From Maribacter litoralis (lineage in GTDB: Bacteria; Bacteroidota; Bacteroidia; Flavobacteriales; Flavobacteriaceae): a stretch of 64,000 bases of DNA. The translations under genes were made by a program, and so were the position numbers. The notes beneath the pieces are model-generated. The model did no database searches. It saw nothing but the letters and a program-made list of their open reading frames with translations, and was not told where the DNA came from. Position 1 is the stretch's first letter; each line of letters begins with the position of its first letter. Below are positions 16,802 through 26,248 of this stretch, piece by piece. The stretch is from NCBI RefSeq assembly GCF_003075045.1, contig NZ_QCZD01000001.1, forward strand, positions 1-64,000, written 5' to 3'.

Positions 16802-18799
16802 ATGAGAAGCTACCTAACTTTTTCGCTATTGTTCATAGTATTTATGAGTTGTTCTGAATCTCAAAAATCAGAAGATAATGCTACCGAGAAAATCAAGTAC
16901 GATGTTGTATTTCGTGAAAACCTTGCTGGTAAATTTGAAAAATGGAGCTCGGGAGATAGTAGCTTCAAATACACTTATAACTATACGGATAGGGGACGCG
17001 GACCAGAGATTACAGAAAAGATTGTTTTAAATGACGACAACTATATTGTTTCTGAAAATATTACTGGTGTCAATTATTTAAAAGATTCCATTAGTGAAAA
17101 TTTTAAAGGTTTAAATGGTTCTGCATCTTGGAAAAACCCTATGGGTGAAGATGAAGCGGAATTCGATGGTGATAAACTATATTTTAGACATGATGGTTCT
17201 CCTGCTGTTTATGAGATTTTAGCTCAACTTTTGGTCAATTCAGATAATAAGAAAGTTGATCTATATCCTAATGGAGAAGTAGAGTTGGTAGATAATTTTT
17301 CTATAACACTTTCAGATAGTACATCTGTAAACCTTGTAATGATCAAAGGTCTAGAAATGAATCCTAGATATATCTGGTTAAAAGATAACGCTATGATAGC
17401 CAGTATTTCTGGTAACCTTCATATTGTAAGAGAAGATTTCTCAGCATTAAGAAAAGAATTACAGTCGCTACAGAGCACTTATGAAGATGAGTATCTTTTT
17501 AAGATTTCCAAAAAGGTTTCCAATCAAATTGATAAGGTGCTTATTAAAAATGTAAATGTCTTTTCTAAAGATGGTTCAATTTTAGAAAACCAAGATGTTC
17601 TTGTTGATGGTAATATCATTGAATCAATAAAACCATCAATGGGAAAGGTGTTGAACGGAACAGCTCAAGTTATAGATGGAACGAATAAAACGCTTCTGCC
17701 CGGTATGTTCGATATGCATACGCATAATACTAAATTCAGGGGATTATTACACTTGGCAGGTGGTGTAACGTCTGTAAGGGATTTAGCTAACAATAAGCAA
17801 TTAAAACAATTAAGCGCGCAGTTTGATAAAAATGAAATTATAGGTCCTAACATTGTAACCTTTTGTGGAATCATAGATGGTTCAGGTCCTTTTGCAAATC
17901 AGAGAAACGTAGTAGATAATTTAGAGGAAGGACTTGCTGAAATTCAGTCTTACAAAGATTTGGACTATGATCAAATTAAACTGTATAGTTCTATAAGACC
18001 AGAGTGGGTTAAACCTTTAGCTGCAAAAGCACATGAATTAAATATGCGGGTAAGCGGGCATATAACGGCATACATGACGGCATCACAGGCAATTGAACAA
18101 GGGTACAATGAAATTCAGCATATGAACATGTTGTTTTTAAATTTCATGACAGATACTATTGACACCCGAACTCCACTTCGTTTTACAATGGTGGCCAACC
18201 ATGGGGTAGAATTAGATTTAAAATCAAAGGAATACTTAGATTTTGTTGAGTTATTGAAGTCCAAAGATATTCTTGTAGATGCTACTATGGCAATTTTTGA
18301 GAATATGTTCGTTTCCCAAAAAGGTGAGCCTAGTCCTACATATAGTACAATTATGAACAGGTTGCCACTTATAGAACAAAGAGCTTTTTACAGTGGCGGA
18401 CTTCCAAAATCGGGTAGTAAAGTGGCACTTTATAAAGAGAGCTATCAAAACATGCTTAATGCGTTGTATGACATGCACCAAAGGGGTGTTTCTATAGTAC
18501 CCGGTACAGATGGTTTACCTGGGTTTTTATATCATAGAGAATTAGAACTATACCAAAAAGCAGGTATACCTACTGTTGATATTCTAAAAATGGCAACCAT
18601 CAATTCTGCAAAAATAACCGGTATGTCAGATACATTAGGGTCTATAGAAGAAGGTAAAAACGCAGATTTAATTCTCATAGATGGAAATCCTGTAAATAAT
18701 ATCAGTGATATAAGAAAAGTAGAATGGACTATAAAAGGTGGTAACCTCTATTTTGCTGAAGAGCTTTATAACAAAATGGGTATTAAACATTTCAAATAG
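16802..18799 (+). CDS. Amidohydrolase-superfamily lipoprotein (imidazolonepropionase/prolidase-like)
   Basis: This 665-aa lipoprotein (lipobox LFIVFMSCSESQ, Cys near 17) has an N-terminal beta-rich domain of about 240 residues without a known name, then a metal-dependent TIM-barrel: LPGMFDMHTHNTKF (HxH), lysine in IKLYSSIRPEW, His in VSGHITAY and IQHMNM, Asp in PGTDGLPG, and the closing IEEGKNADLILIDGNP. Relatives cleave cyclic amides or Xaa-Pro/Xaa-Arg dipeptides; substrate not readable. It is a distant paralogue of 19975-22017 with the same two-domain plan. The lipid anchor puts the reaction outside the cytoplasm. Confidence 0.88.
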   Translation: MRSYLTFSLLFIVFMSCSESQKSEDNATEKIKYDVVFRENLAGKFEKWSSGDSSFKYTYNYTDRGRGPEITEKIVLNDDNYIVSENITGVNYLKDSISENFKGLNGSASWKNPMGEDEAEFDGDKLYFRHDGSPAVYEILAQLLVNSDNKKVDLYPNGEVELVDNFSITLSDSTSVNLVMIKGLEMNPRYIWLKDNAMIASISGNLHIVREDFSALRKELQSLQSTYEDEYLFKISKKVSNQIDKVLIKNVNVFSKDGSILENQDVLVDGNIIESIKPSMGKVLNGTAQVIDGTNKTLLPGMFDMHTHNTKFRGLLHLAGGVTSVRDLANNKQLKQLSAQFDKNEIIGPNIVTFCGIIDGSGPFANQRNVVDNLEEGLAEIQSYKDLDYDQIKLYSSIRPEWVKPLAAKAHELNMRVSGHITAYMTASQAIEQGYNEIQHMNMLFLNFMTDTIDTRTPLRFTMVANHGVELDLKSKEYLDFVELLKSKDILVDATMAIFENMFVSQKGEPSPTYSTIMNRLPLIEQRAFYSGGLPKSGSKVALYKESYQNMLNALYDMHQRGVSIVPGTDGLPGFLYHRELELYQKAGIPTVDILKMATINSAKITGMSDTLGSIEEGKNADLILIDGNPVNNISDIRKVEWTIKGGNLYFAEELYNKMGIKHFK

Positions 18800-18807
18800 C
18801 ATATAAA

Positions 18808-19929
18808 ATGAAAATAAAATTAATAGTTCTTTTTACTCTTGCCATTACAACGGCAAATGCACAGTCGTTGGAGTTTTTTACAAGTGGTAGACTAATACTT
18901 GGAACACATAAGGAAAGAACTGCTTCTATAGGAGTAGGAGATATCGATAATGATGGCGATGCAGATATTTTAGTGGCAAATGGTCGTCATTGGCCTGGTC
19001 AGAACAGGGTATTTGTAAATAATGGAAGAGGCGTTTTTACCGTATCTAGAGCGGTAGATTCAGAAAGCGAAACAAGTTATTCTACTGAATTGGCAGATTT
19101 TGATGGAGATGGCGATTTAGATATTGCCGTTGGTAATGATATGGCGCCCAATTTTCTTTTTCTAAATGATGGAAAAGGACATTTCACAAAAGCATCTAGT
19201 TTTGGTGAAGCGTATGCACCTACCAGAAATATTGTGGTTGCAGATATAGATCAAGATGGAGACAAAGATATTCTTATTACCAATAGAGGGAAAGAAAATG
19301 AAATATGTCTTAACAATGGTGATGGTACATTCTCAAAATCTATTGGCTTTGGTAACAAAGAAGATTCTACCATAGATGTTGAGGTTGCTGACATGAATGG
19401 GGACGGACATTTAGATCTAATCCTTGCCAATAGAGATGACCAGCCTAATTATGTGTACTTGAATGATGGCAATTTAAAATTTACTAAGAAAATACCATAC
19501 GGAACAGGTAATGATATTACTCGTTCTGTGGCAATTTCAGATATAGATAAAGATGGTTTCTTAGATATTGTAACTGCAAATATTGGTGAGCCAAATGTTA
19601 TCTATTTTGGAGATAAAAAGCAGCAGTATACCCGTAAAATGACCTTCGATGAAAGTTCTAGTAGATCTTATGCCATAGCTTTAGGAGACTTGGATAAAGA
19701 TGGTGATATGGATATTATAATTGCCAATGTTAAATCATCTAACTCAGTTTTTATTAATAATGATAAGGGGACTAGCTGGGAAAAAATCGCTTTGGCAGAC
19801 GAAAATTTCAATACATATGATGTAACCGTTTTTGACCTTAACGGTGATGGTAAATTAGATATCATAGAAAGTAATTCGGATGAAATAAACCGATATTACT
19901 TCAATAGGTTTACTCCGGAGTTTCCATAA
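18808..19929 (+). CDS. Secreted FG-GAP/VCBS repeat beta-propeller protein
   Basis: This 373-aa protein has a signal peptide (MKIKLIVLFTLAITTANAQ) and seven calcium-binding type repeats of the form DIDNDGDADIL, DFDGDGDLDIA, DIDQDGDKDIL, DMNGDGHLDLI, DIDKDGFLDIV, DLDKDGDMDII, DLNGDGKLDII, which suggests a seven-bladed propeller. No catalytic motif is visible. It starts 8 bp after the first amidohydrolase, so is part of the operon. A binding or scaffold role outside the cell or in the periplasm is the likely use. No T9SS sorting domain is seen at its C-terminus. Confidence 0.88.
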   Translation: MKIKLIVLFTLAITTANAQSLEFFTSGRLILGTHKERTASIGVGDIDNDGDADILVANGRHWPGQNRVFVNNGRGVFTVSRAVDSESETSYSTELADFDGDGDLDIAVGNDMAPNFLFLNDGKGHFTKASSFGEAYAPTRNIVVADIDQDGDKDILITNRGKENEICLNNGDGTFSKSIGFGNKEDSTIDVEVADMNGDGHLDLILANRDDQPNYVYLNDGNLKFTKKIPYGTGNDITRSVAISDIDKDGFLDIVTANIGEPNVIYFGDKKQQYTRKMTFDESSSRSYAIALGDLDKDGDMDIIIANVKSSNSVFINNDKGTSWEKIALADENFNTYDVTVFDLNGDGKLDIIESNSDEINRYYFNRFTPEFP

Positions 19930-19974
19930 CAAAACCTATTTCATCACATTTTACAATACAATTAATACTATACT

Positions 19975-22017
19975 ATGAATATAAAAAACTTATTTAAAGG
20001 TGCCATTTTGGTACTGCTAGCTTCCTGTTCGCCAGAATCGTCAAAATGGGAAAACTATACAGATGAAGGTACTTTTTTTGTGTACAGAAGACAATCGCAA
20101 ATAGGAGAGGAGACGTATAATATAACTTCTAACAAAGATTCCATTATTGTAACGTCAATTCAAGGAGAAAATGAAAGAGGACGCATAAGTGGTGTAGAAT
20201 CTAAATTGTATTTAACTACAGAACTTGAACCGCTATCTTATTACAGTAGACGTATATCTAAAAACGATACTACCAACATTTTTAAAATGGAAGTTAACGG
20301 TGATCAGGTGTCGGTATGGGAAAAACATTTTGATGTTGTTACCTCAAACAAAAAAGATGTCTTTTTTGGGGTAAATAGTAATATTCCTGCGGGTATAGAG
20401 ATGATGCTGTATCACTACTATTTTAGCCAAAACGATATTGAGTCATTACCAACGCTACCAAGGGGCGAAATTTCTTTAACACATAGAGGGGAAGACACAG
20501 TACAGATAAATGGTGAAAATGTAGCACTAGACCGCTATGTGGTTGAAGGAATTAATTGGGGCGGTCGCACCATTTGGTTAGATAAATCTAAAAACTTGGT
20601 TGCCGTAGTTAAGGCAAATACACAAATAAGAGAGTTGATAAAAAAGGGTTATGAAGAAGCTAAACCATTTTTTATCAAGGGAAATGTTGAAGAGCAAATG
20701 GCTCAATTAAAAGAGTATACAGAAAGCGTTAAAGGTCCCGAATACCCAGTAACAGCATTGGTAGGCGGTAATGTTGTAGATGTTGTAAGCAACAACATTA
20801 AAGAAGACATGACGCTTCTAATTGAAGATGGTAAAATTGTGGCAATTGGTAAAAATGATGCTGTAGAAGTACCAAAAGGAGCTAAAATTATAGATGTTGC
20901 AGGCAAAACATTAATACCCGGACTTTGGGATATGCATGCACATTCTAACCAAGTTCAATGGGCACCGGCATATTTAGCTAGTGGTGTTACAACTATCAGG
21001 GATAATGGAAATGAATTGGAATTTGCTACCGCTTTTAGGGATGCAATTGCAAAAGAAGGAGCAGTTGGTCCGGATATTCTTTTAGCAGGTATGACAGATG
21101 GTCCTGGTCCTAAAGGAAACGGAATTATTAGAGCTAGATCTGTAGAAGAGGCAAAAGAGGTCGTTGGACTTTATCATAAAAATGGATATGAACAGATTAA
21201 AATTTATACGTCTATAGAACCGGAAATTTTAAAGGTCTTGTCGGAAGAAGCACATAAAGTAGGTATGACGGTAACAGGTCATGTACCGGCTTTGGTAGAT
21301 GATACGCGTGTAGCGGTAGAAAGCGGTATGGATATGTTAAGCCATTACAATAGAATTATGGGTGCTCTTTTTCCTGACAAAAAAATATCTGAACTTGTTA
21401 AAGACGGACGTTATTTTTTGGCGCATAATGAAATTACCGATGCAATGGTAGACGACGCTATTGATTTTTATAAAGAGCATGGTACCGTTTTAGATGTTAC
21501 CCTTGGTCTAGGGGTGATACGTACTTTACCAAAAGGAAATCCTGTAGAAACCATTGAACCAGATTCATATAGAATGGCTTATGAGCTTTTCGAGAGCAAA
21601 AGGTTTAGAGCTGGTTCCAAAGAAAAAACAGCTGCTTTATCAAAAGAAGATGTAACTAAAGCCGCTGAGGTAATTGGTAAGTTCTACAAAGCTGGTATAC
21701 CCGTTGTTGCAGGTACAGATAATCACACTCCTGGATTTGGACTCTTCTTAGAATTGGAATCTTACGTAAAATATGCTCATTTATCTCCTCTAGATGCTAT
21801 TAAAACGGCAACTATAATTCCTGCAAGAGCTATGGGATATGATGACGTTACAGGTACTTTAGAAATTGGTAAACAAGCAGATATTGCTATTCTAGAAAGT
21901 AATCCTTTAGAAGATATCAAAAATATCAGAAGTGTGTCTGCGGTAATGACCAATGGAAACTATTATGAAAGTGAGCCCTTGTGGGTCGCAGCAGATTTTA
22001 AACCAACTAGAGATTGA
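19975..22017 (+). CDS. Amidohydrolase-superfamily lipoprotein (second copy type)
   Basis: This 680-aa lipoprotein (signal ending LVLLASCSPESS, Cys near 18) has an N-terminal beta-rich domain (about 25-240) and then the metal-dependent barrel: LIPGLWDMHAHSNQ (HxH), lysine in QIKIYTSIEPEI, VTGHVPAL and LSHYNRIM for the histidines, VAGTDNHTPG for the aspartate, and LEIGKQADIAILESNP at the end. All residues expected for activity are there. Its plan mirrors 16802-18799, but the sequences have diverged widely, so they probably act on different substrates of one pathway. Confidence 0.88.
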   Translation: MNIKNLFKGAILVLLASCSPESSKWENYTDEGTFFVYRRQSQIGEETYNITSNKDSIIVTSIQGENERGRISGVESKLYLTTELEPLSYYSRRISKNDTTNIFKMEVNGDQVSVWEKHFDVVTSNKKDVFFGVNSNIPAGIEMMLYHYYFSQNDIESLPTLPRGEISLTHRGEDTVQINGENVALDRYVVEGINWGGRTIWLDKSKNLVAVVKANTQIRELIKKGYEEAKPFFIKGNVEEQMAQLKEYTESVKGPEYPVTALVGGNVVDVVSNNIKEDMTLLIEDGKIVAIGKNDAVEVPKGAKIIDVAGKTLIPGLWDMHAHSNQVQWAPAYLASGVTTIRDNGNELEFATAFRDAIAKEGAVGPDILLAGMTDGPGPKGNGIIRARSVEEAKEVVGLYHKNGYEQIKIYTSIEPEILKVLSEEAHKVGMTVTGHVPALVDDTRVAVESGMDMLSHYNRIMGALFPDKKISELVKDGRYFLAHNEITDAMVDDAIDFYKEHGTVLDVTLGLGVIRTLPKGNPVETIEPDSYRMAYELFESKRFRAGSKEKTAALSKEDVTKAAEVIGKFYKAGIPVVAGTDNHTPGFGLFLELESYVKYAHLSPLDAIKTATIIPARAMGYDDVTGTLEIGKQADIAILESNPLEDIKNIRSVSAVMTNGNYYESEPLWVAADFKPTRD

Positions 22018-22125
22018 TTATAAGGCTATAATTGGTTTAATGAATTGTTAATCGTTGTTTATAACTACCATCACTATAGAACAATGTTCAAGGAAAAAAA
22101 TAGTATCAGTAATTTAATTTTATAA

Positions 22126-22983
22126 ATGGCAGAAACACAAACAAATCCGCTGTGGAAAGAGGCTAAGATTAAAAATTATTTGCCACATATGACGGTGCCA
22201 GAAGTAGAGACATTTTTAACGAGGTCTGATTTGGTAATTATTCCCATCGGGGCTTTAGAACAGCATTCAAGCCATTTACCTATTGGTACCGATTTTATCA
22301 ACGGTGTTGAGCTTTGTAAGCTCATCGCTCAAGAACGCGACGTTTTGGTGGCACCTGTATTAATGGCAGGTCAATCTCCTTATCATATGGCTTTTGCAGG
22401 AACCATTTCCTTAAGTGCAGAAACTATAATACGGGTTCATATGGAGACTGTTGAAAGTTTGGTGCAGAATGGCTTTAAGCGCTTCATATTTATGAATTCG
22501 CACGGAGGTAATAGAGCGATAACTACTTTTTTGGTGGATCAGATCAACCAAAAAACTTCGGCAGTTGCGGTAGATTATAGTGTAGCGATTGCTCCTTTTC
22601 TTACACCTGAAAAGACAGAGAAAGCAACCTCGTTGGACAGGCACGCAGGAGTAGGGGAAACATCTGATAGTTTGTATTTAATGCCGAGTTTGGTAGAAAT
22701 TGATAAGGCTACAGAGCCAGGTGTACATCATCCAAAGCACTTAGAAAAAATGCTTCCCGATGTCATTAAAGAGGAACCAACGGCAAAGTTGTTATTCTTG
22801 GCTGAAGGATTAAAGGCTGAAGAAACAGGTAAAAAAACGTCAACTGTAGAAATGACAAAAACCGGTGTTTGGGGAGAATTACATCCTAAGGAAGCAACTT
22901 TGGAAAGAGGAGCGAATAACGCAAAAAGAATGGTAGCCGCATGTTCTAAATTCATTGATAAGTGGAATGAATATATACAGTAA
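22126..22983 (+). CDS. Creatininase-family amidohydrolase
   Basis: This 285-aa protein has no signal peptide. The metal and catalytic motifs of the creatininase family are present: PIGALEQHSSHLPIGTD (Glu, His, Asp ligands), MNSHGGN and HAGVGETSDSLYL. Members include creatininase, FAPy-type deformylase-like amide hydrolases and the mycofactocin peptidase MftE, so the shared theme is hydrolysis of cyclic amides or peptide bonds by a binuclear metal centre. Its stop codon overlaps the next start (TAATG), indicating translational coupling. It would act in the cytoplasm after import. Confidence 0.88.
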   Translation: MAETQTNPLWKEAKIKNYLPHMTVPEVETFLTRSDLVIIPIGALEQHSSHLPIGTDFINGVELCKLIAQERDVLVAPVLMAGQSPYHMAFAGTISLSAETIIRVHMETVESLVQNGFKRFIFMNSHGGNRAITTFLVDQINQKTSAVAVDYSVAIAPFLTPEKTEKATSLDRHAGVGETSDSLYLMPSLVEIDKATEPGVHHPKHLEKMLPDVIKEEPTAKLLFLAEGLKAEETGKKTSTVEMTKTGVWGELHPKEATLERGANNAKRMVAACSKFIDKWNEYIQ

Positions 22984-23903
22984 TGATTTTCAATAAAAAT
23001 ATCGTCATTAGTATGAAACAGCAATTGATTATTTTCCTTTTGGTACTCTTTGTCTATACACAAGTACGTTCGCAAGACCCTATTCTCTTTCCTGAACCAC
23101 AAGTTGTTTTAAAGATTAAACCATCTGAAACGGACAGTAGAATTAAGAATGCCGATACGCCACATTTTATAGCATATAATCCATCTATAGAAAAGGGGAA
23201 ACTGTTGCTTTTTATCCCGGGTACTAATGGTATTGCATTAAGAGGACCAATGCACCTATTTGCTACGGCCATTGATCAAGGGTATGCCGTAATTAATTTA
23301 TCCTATATAAATACGCCCGCAATTGCTCGAATTTGTAAAAACGAAAACTTAGCGGCTAATTCTAATTGTGCGGCGGATTTTAGAAATTGGAGAGTATATG
23401 GTGTCAAAGAATTTGAATTAATTGAAGATGTTTCATACGATGCAATTGTAAATAGATTAACTAAGCTTTTACAGTATTTGGCTAAAAATGATAAACAAGG
23501 TGGTTGGAATCGGTTTTTAGATAATGGAGAACCAAAGTGGAGCGAAATTGCTTTAGCTGGCCAATCACAAGGAGGTGGAATGTCTGCCTTTATTGCAAAA
23601 ACACACGTAGTGGCGAGGGTTATAGATTTTTCTGGTGGCTGGGATTATTCCGCTAAAAACAAAATTGCCAATTGGTATTTTGATACTAGTGCGACTCCCA
23701 TCGACCGTTATTTTGCCACATATCATATAAAAGAACCTACCGCCGAGACAATCATTGAGACCTATAAAGCCATGAAAATTCCAGATAATCATATCTACGC
23801 ATTTGATTTGGATGTACCTAAGGGTAAACGTGCACATTCTAATGGTGTCAGGAATTTAGGATATAAAGATCAATGGATCGAGTTACTTGGAAAAGGAAAT
23901 TAA
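22983..23903 (+). CDS. Secreted alpha/beta-hydrolase-like protein
   Basis: The first ATG (22983) overlaps the previous stop; a second at 23013 (MKQQLIIFLLVLFVYTQVRSQ) gives a clean signal peptide and is the more likely functional start. The body contains KGKLLLFIPGTNG and a nucleophile elbow IALAGQSQGGGMSAF, followed by VIDFSGGWDY and a late KRAHSNG that may provide the acid/base residues. This fits the BPSS1187-like branch of alpha/beta hydrolases, whose substrates are unknown. Expected in the periplasm or on the surface. Confidence 0.75.
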   Translation: MIFNKNIVISMKQQLIIFLLVLFVYTQVRSQDPILFPEPQVVLKIKPSETDSRIKNADTPHFIAYNPSIEKGKLLLFIPGTNGIALRGPMHLFATAIDQGYAVINLSYINTPAIARICKNENLAANSNCAADFRNWRVYGVKEFELIEDVSYDAIVNRLTKLLQYLAKNDKQGGWNRFLDNGEPKWSEIALAGQSQGGGMSAFIAKTHVVARVIDFSGGWDYSAKNKIANWYFDTSATPIDRYFATYHIKEPTAETIIETYKAMKIPDNHIYAFDLDVPKGKRAHSNGVRNLGYKDQWIELLGKGN

Positions 23904-23938
23904 ACATCCAATTTATTAATGAACAATAGTTGTATTAT

Positions 23939-24748
23939 ATGAGAATAAGAATATATCGCTACTGCTTTTTGATTTTGTTATTAGGCTCTTGTACGGAAGC
24001 TAAGAAAGATAAAATAGCCAAAACTACTATCGAAGAAAAAGGAAACTCTGAAATGAATTCTTTAGGACTGATAGGAGGTACCTCTTGGCATTCTACCATT
24101 GAATACTATAGTGCAATTAACCAGTCGGTAAACGATCATTACGGCAATAATACCAATTCTCCATTAGTGGTTTACACCTTAAACCAAGCGGAAGTACATA
24201 GATATCAAATAGAAAATAAATGGGATTCTATTGCACATATGCTTACCTACGCGGCAAAAAAGTTAAATAAGGCCGGGGCAACCTCTGTACTGTTTTGTGC
24301 AAATACACCCCATAAAGTATATGATTTAGTACAACAGGAATTAGATTTTCCAATTATTCACATTGCAGACGCTACAGCTAAAGAGATTCATAAAAGGAAA
24401 GTGAAAAAAGTGTTGTTCTTAGGTACTAAGTACAGTATGGAAGAAACGTTCATTACCAAGAGAATTGAAGATAATGGTATAGAGGTTTTAGTGCCAAAAG
24501 AACAGCCTGTTGTAGATGAATTACATAGAATTATAATAGAAGAGCTTACCTATGGTAAAATTGTGCCGTCTTCTAAAGAATATGTAATGGGCGTTATAGA
24601 AAATGCAAAGGAACAAGGTGCGGATGGGGTTATTTTAGGATGCACGGAATTTCCGCTTATGATTTTTCCCGAGGATCTTGATATCGCAGTTTTTAATACC
24701 ACTGAGATTCATTCGAAGGCAGGTGTCGACTATATCTTAAAAAAATAA
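23939..24748 (+). CDS. Aspartate/glutamate racemase family protein with lipoprotein signal
   Basis: The fold and both catalytic cysteines of the cofactor-free Asp/Glu racemases are present: LGLIGGTSWHSTIEYY, LFCANTPHK (first Cys) and VILGCTEFPLMI (second Cys). Unusually, about 40 residues precede the domain and contain a lipoprotein signal (YCFLILLLGSCTEAKK), so the enzyme would be exported and lipidated instead of cytoplasmic. ATG 23939 is preferred to the TTG 9 bp earlier. It lies 1 bp before the transporter gene. Likely role: interconversion of D- and L-aspartate (or similar) released outside the inner membrane. Confidence 0.87.
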   Translation: MRIRIYRYCFLILLLGSCTEAKKDKIAKTTIEEKGNSEMNSLGLIGGTSWHSTIEYYSAINQSVNDHYGNNTNSPLVVYTLNQAEVHRYQIENKWDSIAHMLTYAAKKLNKAGATSVLFCANTPHKVYDLVQQELDFPIIHIADATAKEIHKRKVKKVLFLGTKYSMEETFITKRIEDNGIEVLVPKEQPVVDELHRIIIEELTYGKIVPSSKEYVMGVIENAKEQGADGVILGCTEFPLMIFPEDLDIAVFNTTEIHSKAGVDYILKK

Positions 24749-24749
24749 T

Positions 24750-26201
24750 ATGCAGTTTTCAAAACAGAATATTGGTCGCGTTTTAGGACCATTGGTTTTC
24801 TTCTATATTTTATTCTTTTTTCATCCAGATGATTTATCAGAAGCTGCCAATGCAGTATTAGCTTCAGTGGCCTGGGTAGCTATTTGGTGGATAACCGAAG
24901 CTATTCCTATTTACGTAACTGCTTTGTTGCCTCTAATTTTATTTCCTTTAACCGGTGGATTAAGTTTATCTGAAACGGCAACGTCTTATGGGCATAAATA
25001 CATCTTTCTTTATATGGGCGGATTTATAATGGCCATTGCCATTGAAAAATGGAATTTGCACCGGCGAATTGCCTTAACGATCATAAACCTTATTGGTACC
25101 AACGTTATTAATATTATATTGGGTTTTATGCTGGCAACGGCGTTTCTTTCCATGTGGATTTCCAACACCGCTGCAGCAGTAATTATTCTACCTATTGCAA
25201 TGGCTATTGTGCATCAATTGAATGACAATCCTGATACCGAAAAAAATGAGAACAAAATTTTTGGGAAAGCCTTAATGCTTGCTATAGCCTATAGTGCTTC
25301 TATTGGTGGAATTGGAACTTTAATCGGTACACCTACAAATTTGGTTTTAGCAGGGGTGGTACAGTCAACTTTTGGTAAAGAGATAACCTTCTCAGAATGG
25401 TTTGTTCTAGGGTTTCCAATCGCTATCATTTTACTTTTTTTATGCTGGTATTACCTTACTCGTTTTGCTTTTACTTTTAATCAAAAAGAATTTCCTGGCG
25501 GTCGTACCGAAATTGCCGCTAGATTAAAAGCATTGGGTAAAATGGGCTTTGAGGAAAAAACGGTTTTAGTGGTGTTTGCAGCAACAGCTTTTGCATGGAT
25601 CGCCCGATCATTTCTATTACAAAGGCTCATACCCAAAATGGACGATACCATTATAGCGATGTGTACCGTGGTAATTTTGTTTTTGCTACCTACCCGTAAA
25701 AAAGGAAAAAGATTGATGGATTGGGAAGATGCTGTTAAGTTACCTTGGGGAATATTATTGTTATTTGGTGGCGGATTGACATTGGCACTAGGTTTTGATC
25801 AAAGTGGTTTAGCGCTTTGGATAGGGAGCAAGTTATCTGCTTTACAAATTTTACCATTCTTTCTATTGCTCATGATTTTAATCGCGATAGTAAATTTCAT
25901 GACAGAGATAACTTCAAATATTGCTACAACAGCAATTTTATTGCCTGTTTTGGTTTCTTTAGCACCGGTATTAGGTGTACACCCTTATTATCTAATGATT
26001 GCGGCTACCTTGGCAGCTTCATGTGCATTTATGCTACCTGTGGCTACACCACCAAATGCCGTAGTTTTTGGATCTGGATATTTGGAAATGCAAGACATGG
26101 TAAAAAAAGGATTTTGGCTCAATATCATATCTATCATAATATTAACGGTTATCGTATATGTGGTACTACCGTTGGTTTGGGACCTGAATGCAATGGTTTA
26201 A
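24750..26201 (+). CDS. DASS (SLC13) family sodium/dicarboxylate transporter
   Basis: This 483-aa inner-membrane protein has about 11-12 helices. Diagnostic parts: WWITEAIPIYVTALLPLILF, first SNT motif in MWISNTAAAVIILPIA, GIGTLIGTPTNLVLAG, second SNT motif in FMTEITSNIATTAILLPV, and ATPPNAVVFGSG near the end. The family imports succinate, malate, citrate, aspartate-like dicarboxylates or sulfate with sodium. Between an Asp/Glu racemase and an aspartate dehydrogenase, a C4-dicarboxylate such as aspartate is the natural guess for its cargo. Confidence 0.92.
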   Translation: MQFSKQNIGRVLGPLVFFYILFFFHPDDLSEAANAVLASVAWVAIWWITEAIPIYVTALLPLILFPLTGGLSLSETATSYGHKYIFLYMGGFIMAIAIEKWNLHRRIALTIINLIGTNVINIILGFMLATAFLSMWISNTAAAVIILPIAMAIVHQLNDNPDTEKNENKIFGKALMLAIAYSASIGGIGTLIGTPTNLVLAGVVQSTFGKEITFSEWFVLGFPIAIILLFLCWYYLTRFAFTFNQKEFPGGRTEIAARLKALGKMGFEEKTVLVVFAATAFAWIARSFLLQRLIPKMDDTIIAMCTVVILFLLPTRKKGKRLMDWEDAVKLPWGILLLFGGGLTLALGFDQSGLALWIGSKLSALQILPFFLLLMILIAIVNFMTEITSNIATTAILLPVLVSLAPVLGVHPYYLMIAATLAASCAFMLPVATPPNAVVFGSGYLEMQDMVKKGFWLNIISIIILTVIVYVVLPLVWDLNAMV

Positions 26202-26248
26202 TAGGATTTAAAAGTTCAGTAATAATACTTCGAATAAATAATATTACA

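Noticed and set aside
25817-26248. Upstream extension of the aspartate dehydrogenase frame
   Set aside because: It overlaps the transporter gene out of phase; ATG 26249 gives the standard Rossmann start.
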